Origin: JAGRKR01 sp041397725
GTDB lineage: Bacteria > Pseudomonadota > Alphaproteobacteria > Rhizobiales > Hyphomicrobiaceae
DNA length: 64,000 bases
NCBI GenBank assembly: GCA_041397725.1
Contig: JAWKVZ010000004.1
Span: 314,294 to 378,293, forward strand
Direction of reading: 5' to 3'
Shown here one piece after another: positions 32,910-41,919 of the stretch. Below the pieces are notes generated by a model. That model had not been told where the DNA came from. It did not search any database and saw nothing but the letters and a program-made list of their open reading frames with translations. Made by a program: the position numbers and the translations under genes. Numbering within the stretch: the stretch's first letter is position 1; each line of letters begins with the position of its first letter.

Positions 32910-34157
32910 ATGACTGCCGCTAAAAAGTCCGTGACGGTGAATGGCCGCGAGTATCGCTGGCCGACGAGCCCGCTCGTCGTGATCTGCTGCGACGGAAGCG
33001 AGCCCGCCTACATCGAGTCCGCCATTGCGCGCGGCCTCATGCCCAACATCGCCGGCATCATCCGCCGCGGCGCCGACCTGCGCGGCGACAGCGTGATCCC
33101 GAGCTTCACCAACCCCAACAACCTCTCGATCGTCACGGGTCGGCCGCCTTCCTATCACGGCATTTCCGGAAACTTCTTCGTCGATCCCGAGACCGGCAAG
33201 GAAGTGATGATGAACCACCCGCGCTATCTGCGTGCGCCGACCATCTTCAAGGCGTTCCAGCAGGCCGGCGCCACGGTGGCCGTCGTCACCGCGAAGGACA
33301 AGCTGCGGCTGCTGCTGGGGGACGGCCTCACCCTGGCCGCCGGACGTGCCGTCTGCTTCTCATCCGAGAAGGCGGACACGTGCACGCTGCAGGAGAACGG
33401 CATCGAGAAGGTGCTGGAGATGATGGGGCGCGGCCTTCCCGACGTCTATTCCCTGGAGCTGTCGGAGTTCGTGCTGGCGGCCGGCGTCAAGCTGATGGCC
33501 AAGATGCGCCCGGACATCATGTATCTCTCGACGACCGACTACATCCAGCACAAGCACGCGCCGGGCAGCGCCGGGGCCGACGCCTTCTATGTCATGCTCG
33601 ACCGCCATGTCGGCGAGCTCGACGCCAGCGGCGCGGTCATCGTGCTGACCGCGGATCACGGCATGAAGGACAAGCATCTGGCCAACGGCGAGCCCGACGT
33701 CCTCTATCTGCAGGACTATCTCGACAACAAGCTCGGAAAGGGCCGCAGCCGCGTCATCCTGCCGATTACCGATCCCTACGTGGCGCACCACGGCGCCCTC
33801 GGCTCGTTCGCCACCGTCTATCTCGATGCCGGCCTCGATGTCGCCGAGGTCTGCCGCGACATTGCCGGCCTTGCAGGCATCCACGAGGTGACCAATCGCG
33901 CAGAGGGCTGCCGGCGATACGAGCTGCCCGAGGATCGTCTCGGCGACCTCATCGTCATCTCGCGCGATTCCAAGGTGGTCGGCACGAGCGCGTCGAACCA
34001 CGATCTGAGCCAGCTCGACGAGCCCCTGCGGTCACATGGCGGCATCACCGAGCAGACGATCCCGATCATCGTGAACCGCCGGCTGCGCAATCTGCCGGAC
34101 AAGCTGCGAAATTTCGACGCCTTCGCCATCGGCCTCAATCACGTCGTGGCCGGCTGA
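32910..34157 (+). CDS. phnA: Phosphonoacetate hydrolase PhnA
   Basis: A 415-residue alkaline-phosphatase-superfamily enzyme that cleaves phosphonoacetate to acetate and phosphate using two zinc ions. Visible metal and catalytic residues are Asp28 in VICCDGSEP, Thr67 in SFTNPNNLS (nucleophile), Asp and His in STTDYIQHKHAPG, Asp-His in TADHGM, and a late His in SHGGITEQT. It begins 35 bases after phnE and precedes phnY, which would make its substrate. Confidence 0.94.
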   Translation: MTAAKKSVTVNGREYRWPTSPLVVICCDGSEPAYIESAIARGLMPNIAGIIRRGADLRGDSVIPSFTNPNNLSIVTGRPPSYHGISGNFFVDPETGKEVMMNHPRYLRAPTIFKAFQQAGATVAVVTAKDKLRLLLGDGLTLAAGRAVCFSSEKADTCTLQENGIEKVLEMMGRGLPDVYSLELSEFVLAAGVKLMAKMRPDIMYLSTTDYIQHKHAPGSAGADAFYVMLDRHVGELDASGAVIVLTADHGMKDKHLANGEPDVLYLQDYLDNKLGKGRSRVILPITDPYVAHHGALGSFATVYLDAGLDVAEVCRDIAGLAGIHEVTNRAEGCRRYELPEDRLGDLIVISRDSKVVGTSASNHDLSQLDEPLRSHGGITEQTIPIIVNRRLRNLPDKLRNFDAFAIGLNHVVAG

Positions 34158-34251
34158 CCACCGCACCGCCCCGGCGGCATCGAGACCGCGGTCACGGCAA
34201 GCGGATGCACCAGCAGGCCGGCGCCGAGAGACCCAACTGGAGACGAGAGCA

Positions 34252-35712
34252 ATGAACATTCAAGCCCGCATCGGAAAACGCCGCCACGAGCCCATGCGGA
34301 TCGCTGGCCGCAAGGTCGACACGACCGACAAGGTCGAGGTCCGCTATCCCTACACCAACGAGGTCATCGGCACGGTGCCGGCCGGCACGGCGGAGCACGC
34401 GCGCGAGGCCTTCGAGATCGCCGCGGCCTACAGGCCCACGCTGACGCGCTACGAGCGTCAGCAGATCCTTATGAAGACGGGAGAGGCGATCTGGGAGCGG
34501 CGCGACGAGATTTCCGACATCATCACGGCCGAGCTCGGCATCTCCAAGAAGGACTCGATCTACGAATGCGGCCGCGCCCGCGACGTCTACAATCTCTGCG
34601 GCCAGCTCTGCATCATCGACGACAGTCAGAGCTTCGCCTGTGACATCACGCACCACGGGCAGGCACGGCGCATCTTCACGACGCGCGAGCCGCTCAGGGC
34701 GATTTCCGCCATCACGCCCTTCAATCACCCACTCAACATGGTCTCGCACAAGCTGGCGCCGGCCATCGCCACCAACAACTGTGTCGTCCTCAAGCCGACC
34801 GAGAAGACGCCGCTGACGGCGCTCGTGCTGGCCGACATCCTCTATGACTGCGGCCTGCCCCCGCAGATGCTCTCCGTCGTCACCGGTCTGCCGGAGATGA
34901 TCGGCGACGAGATGATCACTAACCCGAATGTCGAGCTCGTGACGTTCACCGGTGGCGTCAAGGTCGGCAAGATGATCGCCGAGAAGGCCGGCTACCGGCG
35001 CACCATCCTGGAACTCGGCGGCAACGACCCGCTGATCATCCTCGACGACCTCAGCGATGCCGAGATCGACAAGGCCGCAACGCTGGCCGTGGGCGGCGCC
35101 ACGAAGAACTCCGGGCAGCGTTGCACCGCCGTCAAGCGCATCCTCGTGCTCGAGTCTGTCGCCGACAAGCTCGTGGCGCGCATCCTCGAGAAGGCCAAGA
35201 AGATCCGCTTCGGCGACCCGATGGACCCTGAGACCGACCTCGGCACCGTCGTCGACGAGGAGGCCGCCGCGCTCATCGATGGTCGCATCAAGAAGGCCGA
35301 GCAGGCCGGCGCCAAGGTTCTCTATCACCCTGGCCGCAAAGGCGCGCTCCTGCCGCCCGTCGTCATCGATCACGTCCGACAGGAGATGGAGCTGGTGATG
35401 GAGGAGAGCTTCGGCCCGGCCATTCCAATCATCCGCTGCCCCAATATCGACGAGTTGATCAAGACCTCGAACTCGACGGCGTTCGGGCTGTCGTCGGGCG
35501 TCTGCACCAACCGCCTCGACCATGCGCAGCGCATCATCAACGAGCTCAACGTCGGCACGGTCAACATCTGGGAGGTGCCGGGCTATCGCACGGAGATGTC
35601 GCCGTTCGGCGGCATCAAGGATTCCGGCACCGGCTACAAGGAAGGTGTTCTGGAGTCCATGCGCAGCTACACGAACGTCAAGACCTTCTCCATGCCGTGG
35701 CAGGGACGCTGA
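34252..35712 (+). CDS. phnY: Phosphonoacetaldehyde dehydrogenase PhnY
   Basis: A 486-residue aldehyde dehydrogenase with catalytic Cys291 in NSGQRCTAVKR and Glu254 in ILELGGNDP. The NAD site is FTGGVKVGKMI. The sequence and its place after phnA fit phosphonoacetaldehyde dehydrogenase, which oxidises phosphonoacetaldehyde to phosphonoacetate. Its aldehyde could come from the iron alcohol dehydrogenase of this island or from an unlinked PhnW. The start ATG at 34252 follows GAGACGAGAG. Confidence 0.9.
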   Translation: MNIQARIGKRRHEPMRIAGRKVDTTDKVEVRYPYTNEVIGTVPAGTAEHAREAFEIAAAYRPTLTRYERQQILMKTGEAIWERRDEISDIITAELGISKKDSIYECGRARDVYNLCGQLCIIDDSQSFACDITHHGQARRIFTTREPLRAISAITPFNHPLNMVSHKLAPAIATNNCVVLKPTEKTPLTALVLADILYDCGLPPQMLSVVTGLPEMIGDEMITNPNVELVTFTGGVKVGKMIAEKAGYRRTILELGGNDPLIILDDLSDAEIDKAATLAVGGATKNSGQRCTAVKRILVLESVADKLVARILEKAKKIRFGDPMDPETDLGTVVDEEAAALIDGRIKKAEQAGAKVLYHPGRKGALLPPVVIDHVRQEMELVMEESFGPAIPIIRCPNIDELIKTSNSTAFGLSSGVCTNRLDHAQRIINELNVGTVNIWEVPGYRTEMSPFGGIKDSGTGYKEGVLESMRSYTNVKTFSMPWQGR

Positions 35713-35732
35713 TCGACAACGGGAAATCGTTC

Positions 35733-37379
35733 ATGGTCACCACGTCGGATGCGTCGCACCTCATCGTGTTGATCTTCGGCGCGGCAGCTCTGCTGCTCTG
35801 GGGCACGCGCATGGCGCGCACCGGCATCACGCGCGCCTATGGACAGGAAATCCGCGGCCTCATTTCCTCGGGGCTCAGCAACCGGTTCGTCGCGGCGGGC
35901 TCCGGCCTCGCCTCGGCGGCTGTGTTGCAGAGCTCGATGGCGGTGGCTCTGTTTCTCGCCTCGTTTACGCGCCTAGGGGCCGTGAGCGTGGCGACAGGGC
36001 TCGCCGTCATGCTCGGGGCCGACATCGGCAGCGCCGTGGTCGCTTCCCTTCTCACGCTCAACATCAAGCAACTCTGGCCCGTGCTGATCGCGGTCGGCTT
36101 CGTCGTGCACACCGCGTATGACGGCCGCAACGCCAAGGGCAAGCAGCTCGGCCGCGTGATGCTCGGGCTTGGCCTCGTGCTGCTGGCTTTGAGCGCCCTC
36201 GGCGTCGCCGCGCAGAACCTTTCGTCGAGCGAGGTGCTCCAGCTCGTGCTCGTCTCACTGGCCGGGCAGAACGTGCTTGTCATCGTCATCGTCGCTCTGC
36301 TGACGTGGCTCGCCCACTCCAGCATCGCCATACTGCTGTTGGTCGCCTCGATGGCCGCGGCGGGCGTCCTGACCACACCCGAGCTCATCGTCGCCATCGT
36401 GCTCGGCATCAACATCGGCGGCGGCATCCCAGCAATCCTGCTGACCTGGTCCGAAACCGTCGAAGCGCGGCGTATCGCAGTGGGCAACGGGCTGTTCCGG
36501 CTGCTCGGCGCCGCCCTCGCCTTCGCTTTCATTCCCGACATCGCCAAGCTCTACGCGATGATGCCCGAGAAATCCGCGCTGGCGGTCATCGCGTTGCATC
36601 TCGCCTTCAACTTCTGCCTGGTGCTCCTGTGCCTGCCCATCGTCGGTCCCATCGCCCGGCTCCTGGCGACGCTCATCAAGCCGCCCGAGAACGCGCCCGA
36701 CGACTTCGGCCCCAAGTTCATCAACGGCAATATCGTCCAGTATCCGCCGTCACTCGCCATCTCGGCGCTTCTGCGCGAGACGATCCGCATGATCGATCTC
36801 GTCGAGGACATGCTGGGCAAGAGCCAGGTCATCCTCATGAAGGGTGATCGGGCACAGGCCGGCGAGGTGCATCATCTCGACGATCGACTGGACACGCTCT
36901 ACGAAGCGATCAAGTCGTCCGCGACCGACCTCACGCGCGAAGAGCTGGAGATCGGCGAGAGCCGCCGCGCCGTCGACATCATCTCCTACGCGGCGAACCT
37001 CGAGAATGCCGGCGACCTCATCGAGAAGAATCTGCTCGATACGGTGGAGAACAAGGTCAAATCGAGCGCGCAGTTTTCCAGCGAGGGTGAAGCGGAGATC
37101 ATCCGTCTGTTCGGCTACGTCAAGGAAACGGCTCATGTGGCTGCCGGGACCGCCATGAGCTGGGAGCTTGGCAACGCCCAGGTCCTCATCGGCCGCAAGA
37201 GCGAATTCAAGTCCCTCGCCAAGGAGAGCCTGGAGAAGCACCTGCAGAGGTTGCGGAAGCGCGAGCAGAAGAGCCTCGAGACCAGCTCGTTTCATCTCGA
37301 TCTGCTCGGCGACCTCCAGCGCGTCAATTCCCTCCTGTGTGGCATCGGCTACTCCGTCCGGCAGAGCCACCTGCCCTGA
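35733..37379 (+). CDS. Na/Pi cotransporter family protein (YjbB-like) with PhoU-like tail
   Basis: A 548-residue NptA/PNaS-type carrier. The first about 320 residues hold eight or more membrane spans, with the repeated QSSMAVALFLASF and AHSSIAILLLVASM motifs characteristic of Na/Pi carriers. The last about 200 residues are helical and PhoU-like. It follows phnY by 20 bases and is probably the last gene of the island. E. coli YjbB exports phosphate, so this one may release phosphate made from phosphonates (inference). ATG at 35733 is preferred over 35697, which overlaps phnY. Confidence 0.88.
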   Translation: MVTTSDASHLIVLIFGAAALLLWGTRMARTGITRAYGQEIRGLISSGLSNRFVAAGSGLASAAVLQSSMAVALFLASFTRLGAVSVATGLAVMLGADIGSAVVASLLTLNIKQLWPVLIAVGFVVHTAYDGRNAKGKQLGRVMLGLGLVLLALSALGVAAQNLSSSEVLQLVLVSLAGQNVLVIVIVALLTWLAHSSIAILLLVASMAAAGVLTTPELIVAIVLGINIGGGIPAILLTWSETVEARRIAVGNGLFRLLGAALAFAFIPDIAKLYAMMPEKSALAVIALHLAFNFCLVLLCLPIVGPIARLLATLIKPPENAPDDFGPKFINGNIVQYPPSLAISALLRETIRMIDLVEDMLGKSQVILMKGDRAQAGEVHHLDDRLDTLYEAIKSSATDLTREELEIGESRRAVDIISYAANLENAGDLIEKNLLDTVENKVKSSAQFSSEGEAEIIRLFGYVKETAHVAAGTAMSWELGNAQVLIGRKSEFKSLAKESLEKHLQRLRKREQKSLETSSFHLDLLGDLQRVNSLLCGIGYSVRQSHLP

Positions 37380-37428
37380 TTGCTCCACGCCTGTCACGGG
37401 CAGAACTGGTCAGGGCCGGCGGCCCTGG

Positions 37429-38001
37429 TCACGACCGACGGCGCTTGCGGCCGGTGATCATTGCACGCACGAGGTTGTCTCTCGTGAGCACACTCATGAC
37501 GATCACGCCAAGCACGTGCACGCCAACCAGCGCCAGGGTCAGCGTTGCCAGCGCCTCGTGCACCTCTTCCAGCAGATCGCCGCCTGCCAGCAAATCCGTG
37601 GTGGTGAGCCAGCCGGTCAATCCGGTCGCAAGCAGCGCCGCCAGCAGAGCCAGGACCATGAGCCCACCGACGGGATTGTGCCCCAGCGACTGGCCCGGCG
37701 CACCGCGTGCGATGGCGGCGATATGCTCCATGACCACGGCGGGCGGCCGGATGAAATCGCTGAAGCGCGCCGTCCGGGGGCCGACGAAGCCCCAGACGAT
37801 CCGCATGGCGACCAGGCCCATCACGCCATAGCCGATGCGCTCGTGCACCAGCGGCCAATCCTCGCTCGCCCATGCCGCCGCGAACAGCACGACCAGCGAC
37901 CAGTGAAACACGCGCACGAACGGGTCCCACACCTTCACGACTTCCTCGGCAGGCCGCATCTCGCGGCCTGCCTCGGTTCCAACCACCGGCTCCATCGGCA
38001 T
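37429..38001 (-). CDS. Cytochrome b561-type membrane protein
   Basis: A 190-residue, four-span di-haem cytochrome b of the b561/Ni-Fe-hydrogenase-b type. It has VWDPFVRVFHW in span 1, VHERIGYGVMGL, and VHEALATLTLALVGVHVLGV in the later spans, supplying haem ligands. It overlaps the PepSY gene by one base and so is co-expressed. It probably moves electrons between periplasmic donors and the quinone pool. Confidence 0.85.
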   Translation of the reverse strand: MPMEPVVGTEAGREMRPAEEVVKVWDPFVRVFHWSLVVLFAAAWASEDWPLVHERIGYGVMGLVAMRIVWGFVGPRTARFSDFIRPPAVVMEHIAAIARGAPGQSLGHNPVGGLMVLALLAALLATGLTGWLTTTDLLAGGDLLEEVHEALATLTLALVGVHVLGVIVMSVLTRDNLVRAMITGRKRRRS

Positions 38002-38351
38002 CAGCGCTTGTGCCGGCGGCGGAAGACCTCCCCGGACGTCGGATTGACGTCGAGCTTCACGCGGACGCCCTTTTCGTCGATGGCGTAGACCTCGTACTTG
38101 CGGTACTCCGCCTTGATGTGCTGAACTTTCAGCCCCGCCGCCGCCAGCTTCTTGGTGATCTCCGCCTCGCTCAGCCAGCCCGTGCGGTCGACGACGCGCC
38201 GTCCGTCACGGTCATGGTAGCGCTCATGGTGCCCGGAATCGTCCCGTCCACGCCCGCGCCTGCCATCGTCGCTGGAAGCGAACGCCGGACCGGCAACCAG
38301 GAACACCAGTGTGGCGAGCGCGATCGTCTTCGTTGTCGTTGTCGTCGTCAT
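38001..38351 (-). CDS. Secreted PepSY-domain protein
   Basis: A 116-residue protein with signal peptide (about 1-24, ending GPAFAS), a His/Asp/Arg-rich linker and one PepSY domain (LSEAEITKKLAAAGLKVQHIKAEYRKYEVYAIDEKG). PepSY domains are thought to inhibit peptidases or bind partners in the periplasm. The start at 38351 has a GGAGATG ribosome-binding site; 38384 is an alternative. It is divergent from a second PepSY gene. Confidence 0.82.
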   Translation of the reverse strand: MTTTTTTKTIALATLVFLVAGPAFASSDDGRRGRGRDDSGHHERYHDRDGRRVVDRTGWLSEAEITKKLAAAGLKVQHIKAEYRKYEVYAIDEKGVRVKLDVNPTSGEVFRRRHKR

Positions 38352-38403
38352 CGTTTCATCTCCTATCGGGTTTTGCATCGACACGAGCGATGATAGAGAC
38401 GAT

Positions 38404-38446
38404 GACCTGAGATCGACCTGAGGGGCCCCGTCAGCAAATTGTCAGC
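38404..38446. promoter_or_regulatory. Two 11-bp-period direct repeats, candidate OmpR-type sites
   Basis: GACCTGA occurs at 38404-38410 and 38415-38421, and GTCAGC at 38430-38435 and 38441-38446; each pair has an exact 11-base period. OmpR-family regulators bind head-to-tail repeats with this spacing. The site lies between the two divergent PepSY genes, next to a two-component system. Confidence 0.5.
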
Positions 38447-38491
38447 TTCCGGCGGCGAGAGTCACAGCAGACATCCGGCTTGGCCAATACG

Positions 38492-38791
38492 ATGAAAACG
38501 TCCGCTAGATTGCTCTTCGCCCTGCTCGCGATTTTGATGCTCGCGTCCCCCGTGGAGGCGCGCCGCCTCGATCCCGATGACGCGCGCAAGCTGATGGAGA
38601 AGGGCGACATCCTGCCTCTCGAGCAAATCATGAAGATCAACGAGCGTGAGCTCACGGGCCGTATCATCGAGGTCGAGCTCGAGCGCAAACGCGGCATGTT
38701 CGTCTACGAGATCAAGATCCTGCCGCCTGACGGGCGCCGTCGCGAGTTCTACATCGATGCGCGCACGGGCGAGATCATCCGCCGCAAATAA
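38492..38791 (+). CDS. Small secreted PepSY-domain protein
   Basis: A 99-residue protein with a signal peptide (residues 1-23, ending PVEA) and one PepSY domain, with VELERKRGMFVYEIKILPPDGRRREFYIDARTG at its core. It lies 12 bases before the response regulator gene, a common arrangement in which the PepSY protein may sense or modulate the system. ATG at 38492 is preferred over TTG at 38480. Confidence 0.85.
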   Translation: MKTSARLLFALLAILMLASPVEARRLDPDDARKLMEKGDILPLEQIMKINERELTGRIIEVELERKRGMFVYEIKILPPDGRRREFYIDARTGEIIRRK

Positions 38792-38803
38792 CGGACAGGC
38801 AAC

Positions 38804-39478
38804 GTGCGCATCCTGGTGGTCGAGGACGAAAAAAAGGTCGCCGGCGATCTCGGCAGGGCGCTGGTCGGCTCGGGACACGTCGTCGAGCAGTCCGGTGACG
38901 GCGAGACGGCGTGGTTCCAGGGCGATACCGAGGACTACGACCTCGTGATTCTCGATCTCGGGCTGCCGAAGCTCGACGGTCTGCAGGTGCTGAAGCGCTG
39001 GCGCGCCAATCAGCGGACGATGCCCGTTCTCGTGCTGACCGCGCGCGACAGTTGGACGGAGAAGGTCGAGGCCATCGACGCCGGGGCCGACGACTATCTC
39101 ACCAAGCCATTTCACATGGAGGAGCTGCTCGCGCGCGTGCGGGCGCTTCTGCGACGGCGCAGCGAGCATGCCAGCGCCGTGATCACGATCGGCGACATCA
39201 CCATAGACACCCGGCACGCAAGCGTGAGCAAGCGCGGCATCCGGGTCGACCTCTCGCCGCTCGAATATCGCCTGCTGCACTACCTGGCCCACCACGCCGG
39301 CCGCGCCGTCTCCCAGATCGAACTGACAGAGCATGTCTACAGCCAGGATTTCGAGCGCGACAGCAACACGGTCGAGGTCCTGGTCAAGCGCGTGCGCGCC
39401 AAGATCGGCATCGACGTGATCAAGACACGGCGCGGCTACGGCTACTACGTCGACCCCCAGAGCGAGCCGCCACGATGA
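38804..39478 (+). CDS. OmpR-family response regulator
   Basis: A 224-residue regulator with phosphorylation site Asp51 in LVILDLGLPKLDGL, conserved Lys in DDYLTKPFHMEEL, and a winged-helix domain (about 130-220, SPLEYRLLHYLAHHAGRAVSQ). GTG start at 38804. It overlaps the kinase gene by four bases. It probably binds the direct repeats upstream. Confidence 0.93.
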   Translation: MRILVVEDEKKVAGDLGRALVGSGHVVEQSGDGETAWFQGDTEDYDLVILDLGLPKLDGLQVLKRWRANQRTMPVLVLTARDSWTEKVEAIDAGADDYLTKPFHMEELLARVRALLRRRSEHASAVITIGDITIDTRHASVSKRGIRVDLSPLEYRLLHYLAHHAGRAVSQIELTEHVYSQDFERDSNTVEVLVKRVRAKIGIDVIKTRRGYGYYVDPQSEPPR

Positions 39479-40857
39479 GGTCCTTGCGGCTGAGGCTCGT
39501 CGCCGGCGCCGTGGTCGGCATTCTGCTGGCCCTCACTCTCGCGGGCTTCGTGCTCGTCGGGCTGTTCGAAGCGCACGTCCGCGATCGTTATCAGAAAGAA
39601 CTCGACGATCATCTCCTGCAGCTCGTAGCCTTGCTGGCGCTCGATCCGACCGGCAAGTCGCACCTGACACAGGACCTGCCGGACCCGGCGTTTCGCCGCC
39701 CGTTCTCGGGGCACTACTGGCAGGTCAGGCAGGGCGATCGCGACCTCCTGCGCTCTCGTTCGCTCTGGGACAATACCTTGGCGCTGCCCCCGACACCTCC
39801 GCCGGCGGGCCAGCTCCGCGCCACTCAATTGACTGGTCCGCGCCAACAGCGGCTGCTCGTGATCGAGCGGTTGATCGAGCTGCCTGCTGCCGCTCAGCGG
39901 CCACTGAGGGTCGCTGTCGCCGGCGAAACGGCGGTCATCGACGAGGCCAAGCGCGGGTTCGCCCGCGTCGTGGTGCTGTCGCTGGCGAGCCTCGGCGTTC
40001 TGCTGGCGGCCGCCTCGTGGTTGCAGATCGGCGCCGGGCTGGCGCCGTTGCGAACGCTCCGCCATCGCCTCGAGGACATGCGGACGGGACGTTCGGCGCG
40101 AGTGGACGGCGACTATCCCGTGGAGGTCATCGGCCTTGTCGACGATCTCAATCGCCTGATCGATACGCAGGCGCGCGAGGTGGAGCGGGCGCGCATCAAT
40201 GCCGCCAAGCTCGGGCACGGACTGAAGACGCCGCTCGCCGTACTGGCCGCCGAGGCGCGGAGCCTGCGCGCCAGCGGCGGCGCCAGCGCGGCCGAATCGA
40301 TCGAGACGGAGATCGACGCCATGAACGCGCATGTCGCCCGCGCACTGGCGGCGGCCCGCGCCGTCGGCAGGCGGCCGGCCGTCGGCGCCAAGGTCGATGC
40401 GATGCAGGTCCTGGATCGGCTGGTCTCGGTGATGAAGCGGCTGCCGGGAGGCGAACATCTCGCCTGGACAGTCTCCGGCTCCGGGGCGCTCGACAGAGTG
40501 CCCGTTCATCAGCGTGATCTGGAGGAGCTCGCCGGCAATCTGCTGGACAACGCGCGCAAATGGGCGCGGACCACGATATCCGTGGCCATGGCACGCGACG
40601 GCGAAACCCTGGTCCTGACGGTCGACGACGACGGACCGAGCATACCAGCCGACCGCATCGAGGACGTCCTGGCCAGAGGCATCCGCCTCGACCGCAGCGT
40701 CCCCGGCTCCGGCGTTGGCCTGGCGATCGTGCGCGATCTCGCCGACTTGCATGACGGCGGTCTGACCTTGAGCCAAAGCCCGGCCGGTGGCCTGCGGGCG
40801 CAGGTGCGTCTTTCGCTGTCCGCTCCCGCAGCGACACGGCACGCATCGCCGGCATAG
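39475..40857 (+). CDS. Sensor histidine kinase
   Basis: A 460-residue kinase with two membrane spans (about residues 6-28 and 160-182) around a periplasmic sensor of about 130 residues, a HAMP-like linker, H-box LGHGLKTPLAVL with His248, N-box NLLDNARKWA, and G boxes VDDDGPSIP and GSGVGLAIV. The H-box HGLKTPL resembles PhoQ-type kinases. The start ATG overlaps the regulator's stop. Confidence 0.92.
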   Translation: MRSLRLRLVAGAVVGILLALTLAGFVLVGLFEAHVRDRYQKELDDHLLQLVALLALDPTGKSHLTQDLPDPAFRRPFSGHYWQVRQGDRDLLRSRSLWDNTLALPPTPPPAGQLRATQLTGPRQQRLLVIERLIELPAAAQRPLRVAVAGETAVIDEAKRGFARVVVLSLASLGVLLAAASWLQIGAGLAPLRTLRHRLEDMRTGRSARVDGDYPVEVIGLVDDLNRLIDTQAREVERARINAAKLGHGLKTPLAVLAAEARSLRASGGASAAESIETEIDAMNAHVARALAAARAVGRRPAVGAKVDAMQVLDRLVSVMKRLPGGEHLAWTVSGSGALDRVPVHQRDLEELAGNLLDNARKWARTTISVAMARDGETLVLTVDDDGPSIPADRIEDVLARGIRLDRSVPGSGVGLAIVRDLADLHDGGLTLSQSPAGGLRAQVRLSLSAPAATRHASPA

Positions 40858-40872
40858 AACCTTCTCGGCGCC

Positions 40873-41919
40873 TCAGCCGCGATCCGGAAACAGCAGTACC
40901 TTGGAGGCGGACCTGCTGCGCGCAAGCTCCATGCCCTCGACGCCCTGTTCCAGCGCCAGGCGGTGCGTGATCATGGGCGCATAGGCCTGCGGATCGTCGC
41001 GCAGCGCCTCGACCACGTCGAGCCAGATGGCCCGCGGCCCGCGATGGGAACCGCGGATCTGCTTCTGCTCGCGCACCATGCGCGTGAGGTCGATGGTGAC
41101 GGCCGCGGGCATGATGCCGACGCATGTCAGCACGCCCCCGCGCCGCAGCATGGAGAGCGCGATCTCGACCACCGGCGGCACCCCTGTCGCCTCGAACGCC
41201 ACGTCGAACGGTGCAGCGCCGGCAACCGCGCGCACGCCATCGTCCATCCGGCCATCGGCGATATCGACCACGCGCTCGAATCCGAGCCGCCGCAGGCAAT
41301 CGAGGCGCGCCGCATCCCCCTTGCCGACGACGACGACCTCGCTGGCACCGGCGCGCCGCGCCATCAGCGCGATGCATTGACCGATCGGCCCCGGCCCGAG
41401 GACCAGAACGCGGTCTCCCGGCTTCACCCCACCGGTCTGCACGGCCCGCGCACCGATGGTCAAAGGCTCGATCAACGCCCCGACCTCGTCCGGCACGTTG
41501 TCCGGCAGCCGGACGCAATTGGCGGCGGGGGCCGAGACCAGGCGCGTAAAGGCGCCGTCCCGCAGGAAGCCGATGCCGGGACGCGGCGTTCCGCAGAGAT
41601 GGATATCGTCTGCCCGACAGGCCTCGCACGTGCCGCAGGCGACGAACGGGATGCAGGTGACGCGATCGCCGACGGCGACGCCTTTCGCCTCCGATCCGAC
41701 CGCTACGATGCGGCCGCTGAACTCGTGGCCGATCGTCTTCGGCAGTGCCGGGGCCATGAACTCGTAGCCGCCGGTCCACTCGTAGATGTGCACGTCCGTG
41801 CCGCAGACGCCGCAGGCCGCCACCTCGATCACCACGTCCGACCCTTCGGGCGGCGCCGGCTCGGCCACATCCTTGAGCTCGAGGCCGAAGCTCGCGTGGG
41901 TCTTCTGCAAGGCCTTCAT
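40873..41919 (-). CDS. Zinc-dependent alcohol dehydrogenase (MDR family)
   Basis: A 348-residue medium-chain dehydrogenase. The catalytic zinc site is ACGVCGTDVHIYEW with IGHEFSG; four structural cysteines are in CGTCEACRADDIHLC; the NAD motif is LVLGPGPIGQ. It resembles threonine/sorbitol dehydrogenases. It overlaps the upstream isomerase gene by four bases, so both probably act on one sugar or polyol. Confidence 0.9.
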   Translation of the reverse strand: MKALQKTHASFGLELKDVAEPAPPEGSDVVIEVAACGVCGTDVHIYEWTGGYEFMAPALPKTIGHEFSGRIVAVGSEAKGVAVGDRVTCIPFVACGTCEACRADDIHLCGTPRPGIGFLRDGAFTRLVSAPAANCVRLPDNVPDEVGALIEPLTIGARAVQTGGVKPGDRVLVLGPGPIGQCIALMARRAGASEVVVVGKGDAARLDCLRRLGFERVVDIADGRMDDGVRAVAGAAPFDVAFEATGVPPVVEIALSMLRRGGVLTCVGIMPAAVTIDLTRMVREQKQIRGSHRGPRAIWLDVVEALRDDPQAYAPMITHRLALEQGVEGMELARSRSASKVLLFPDRG

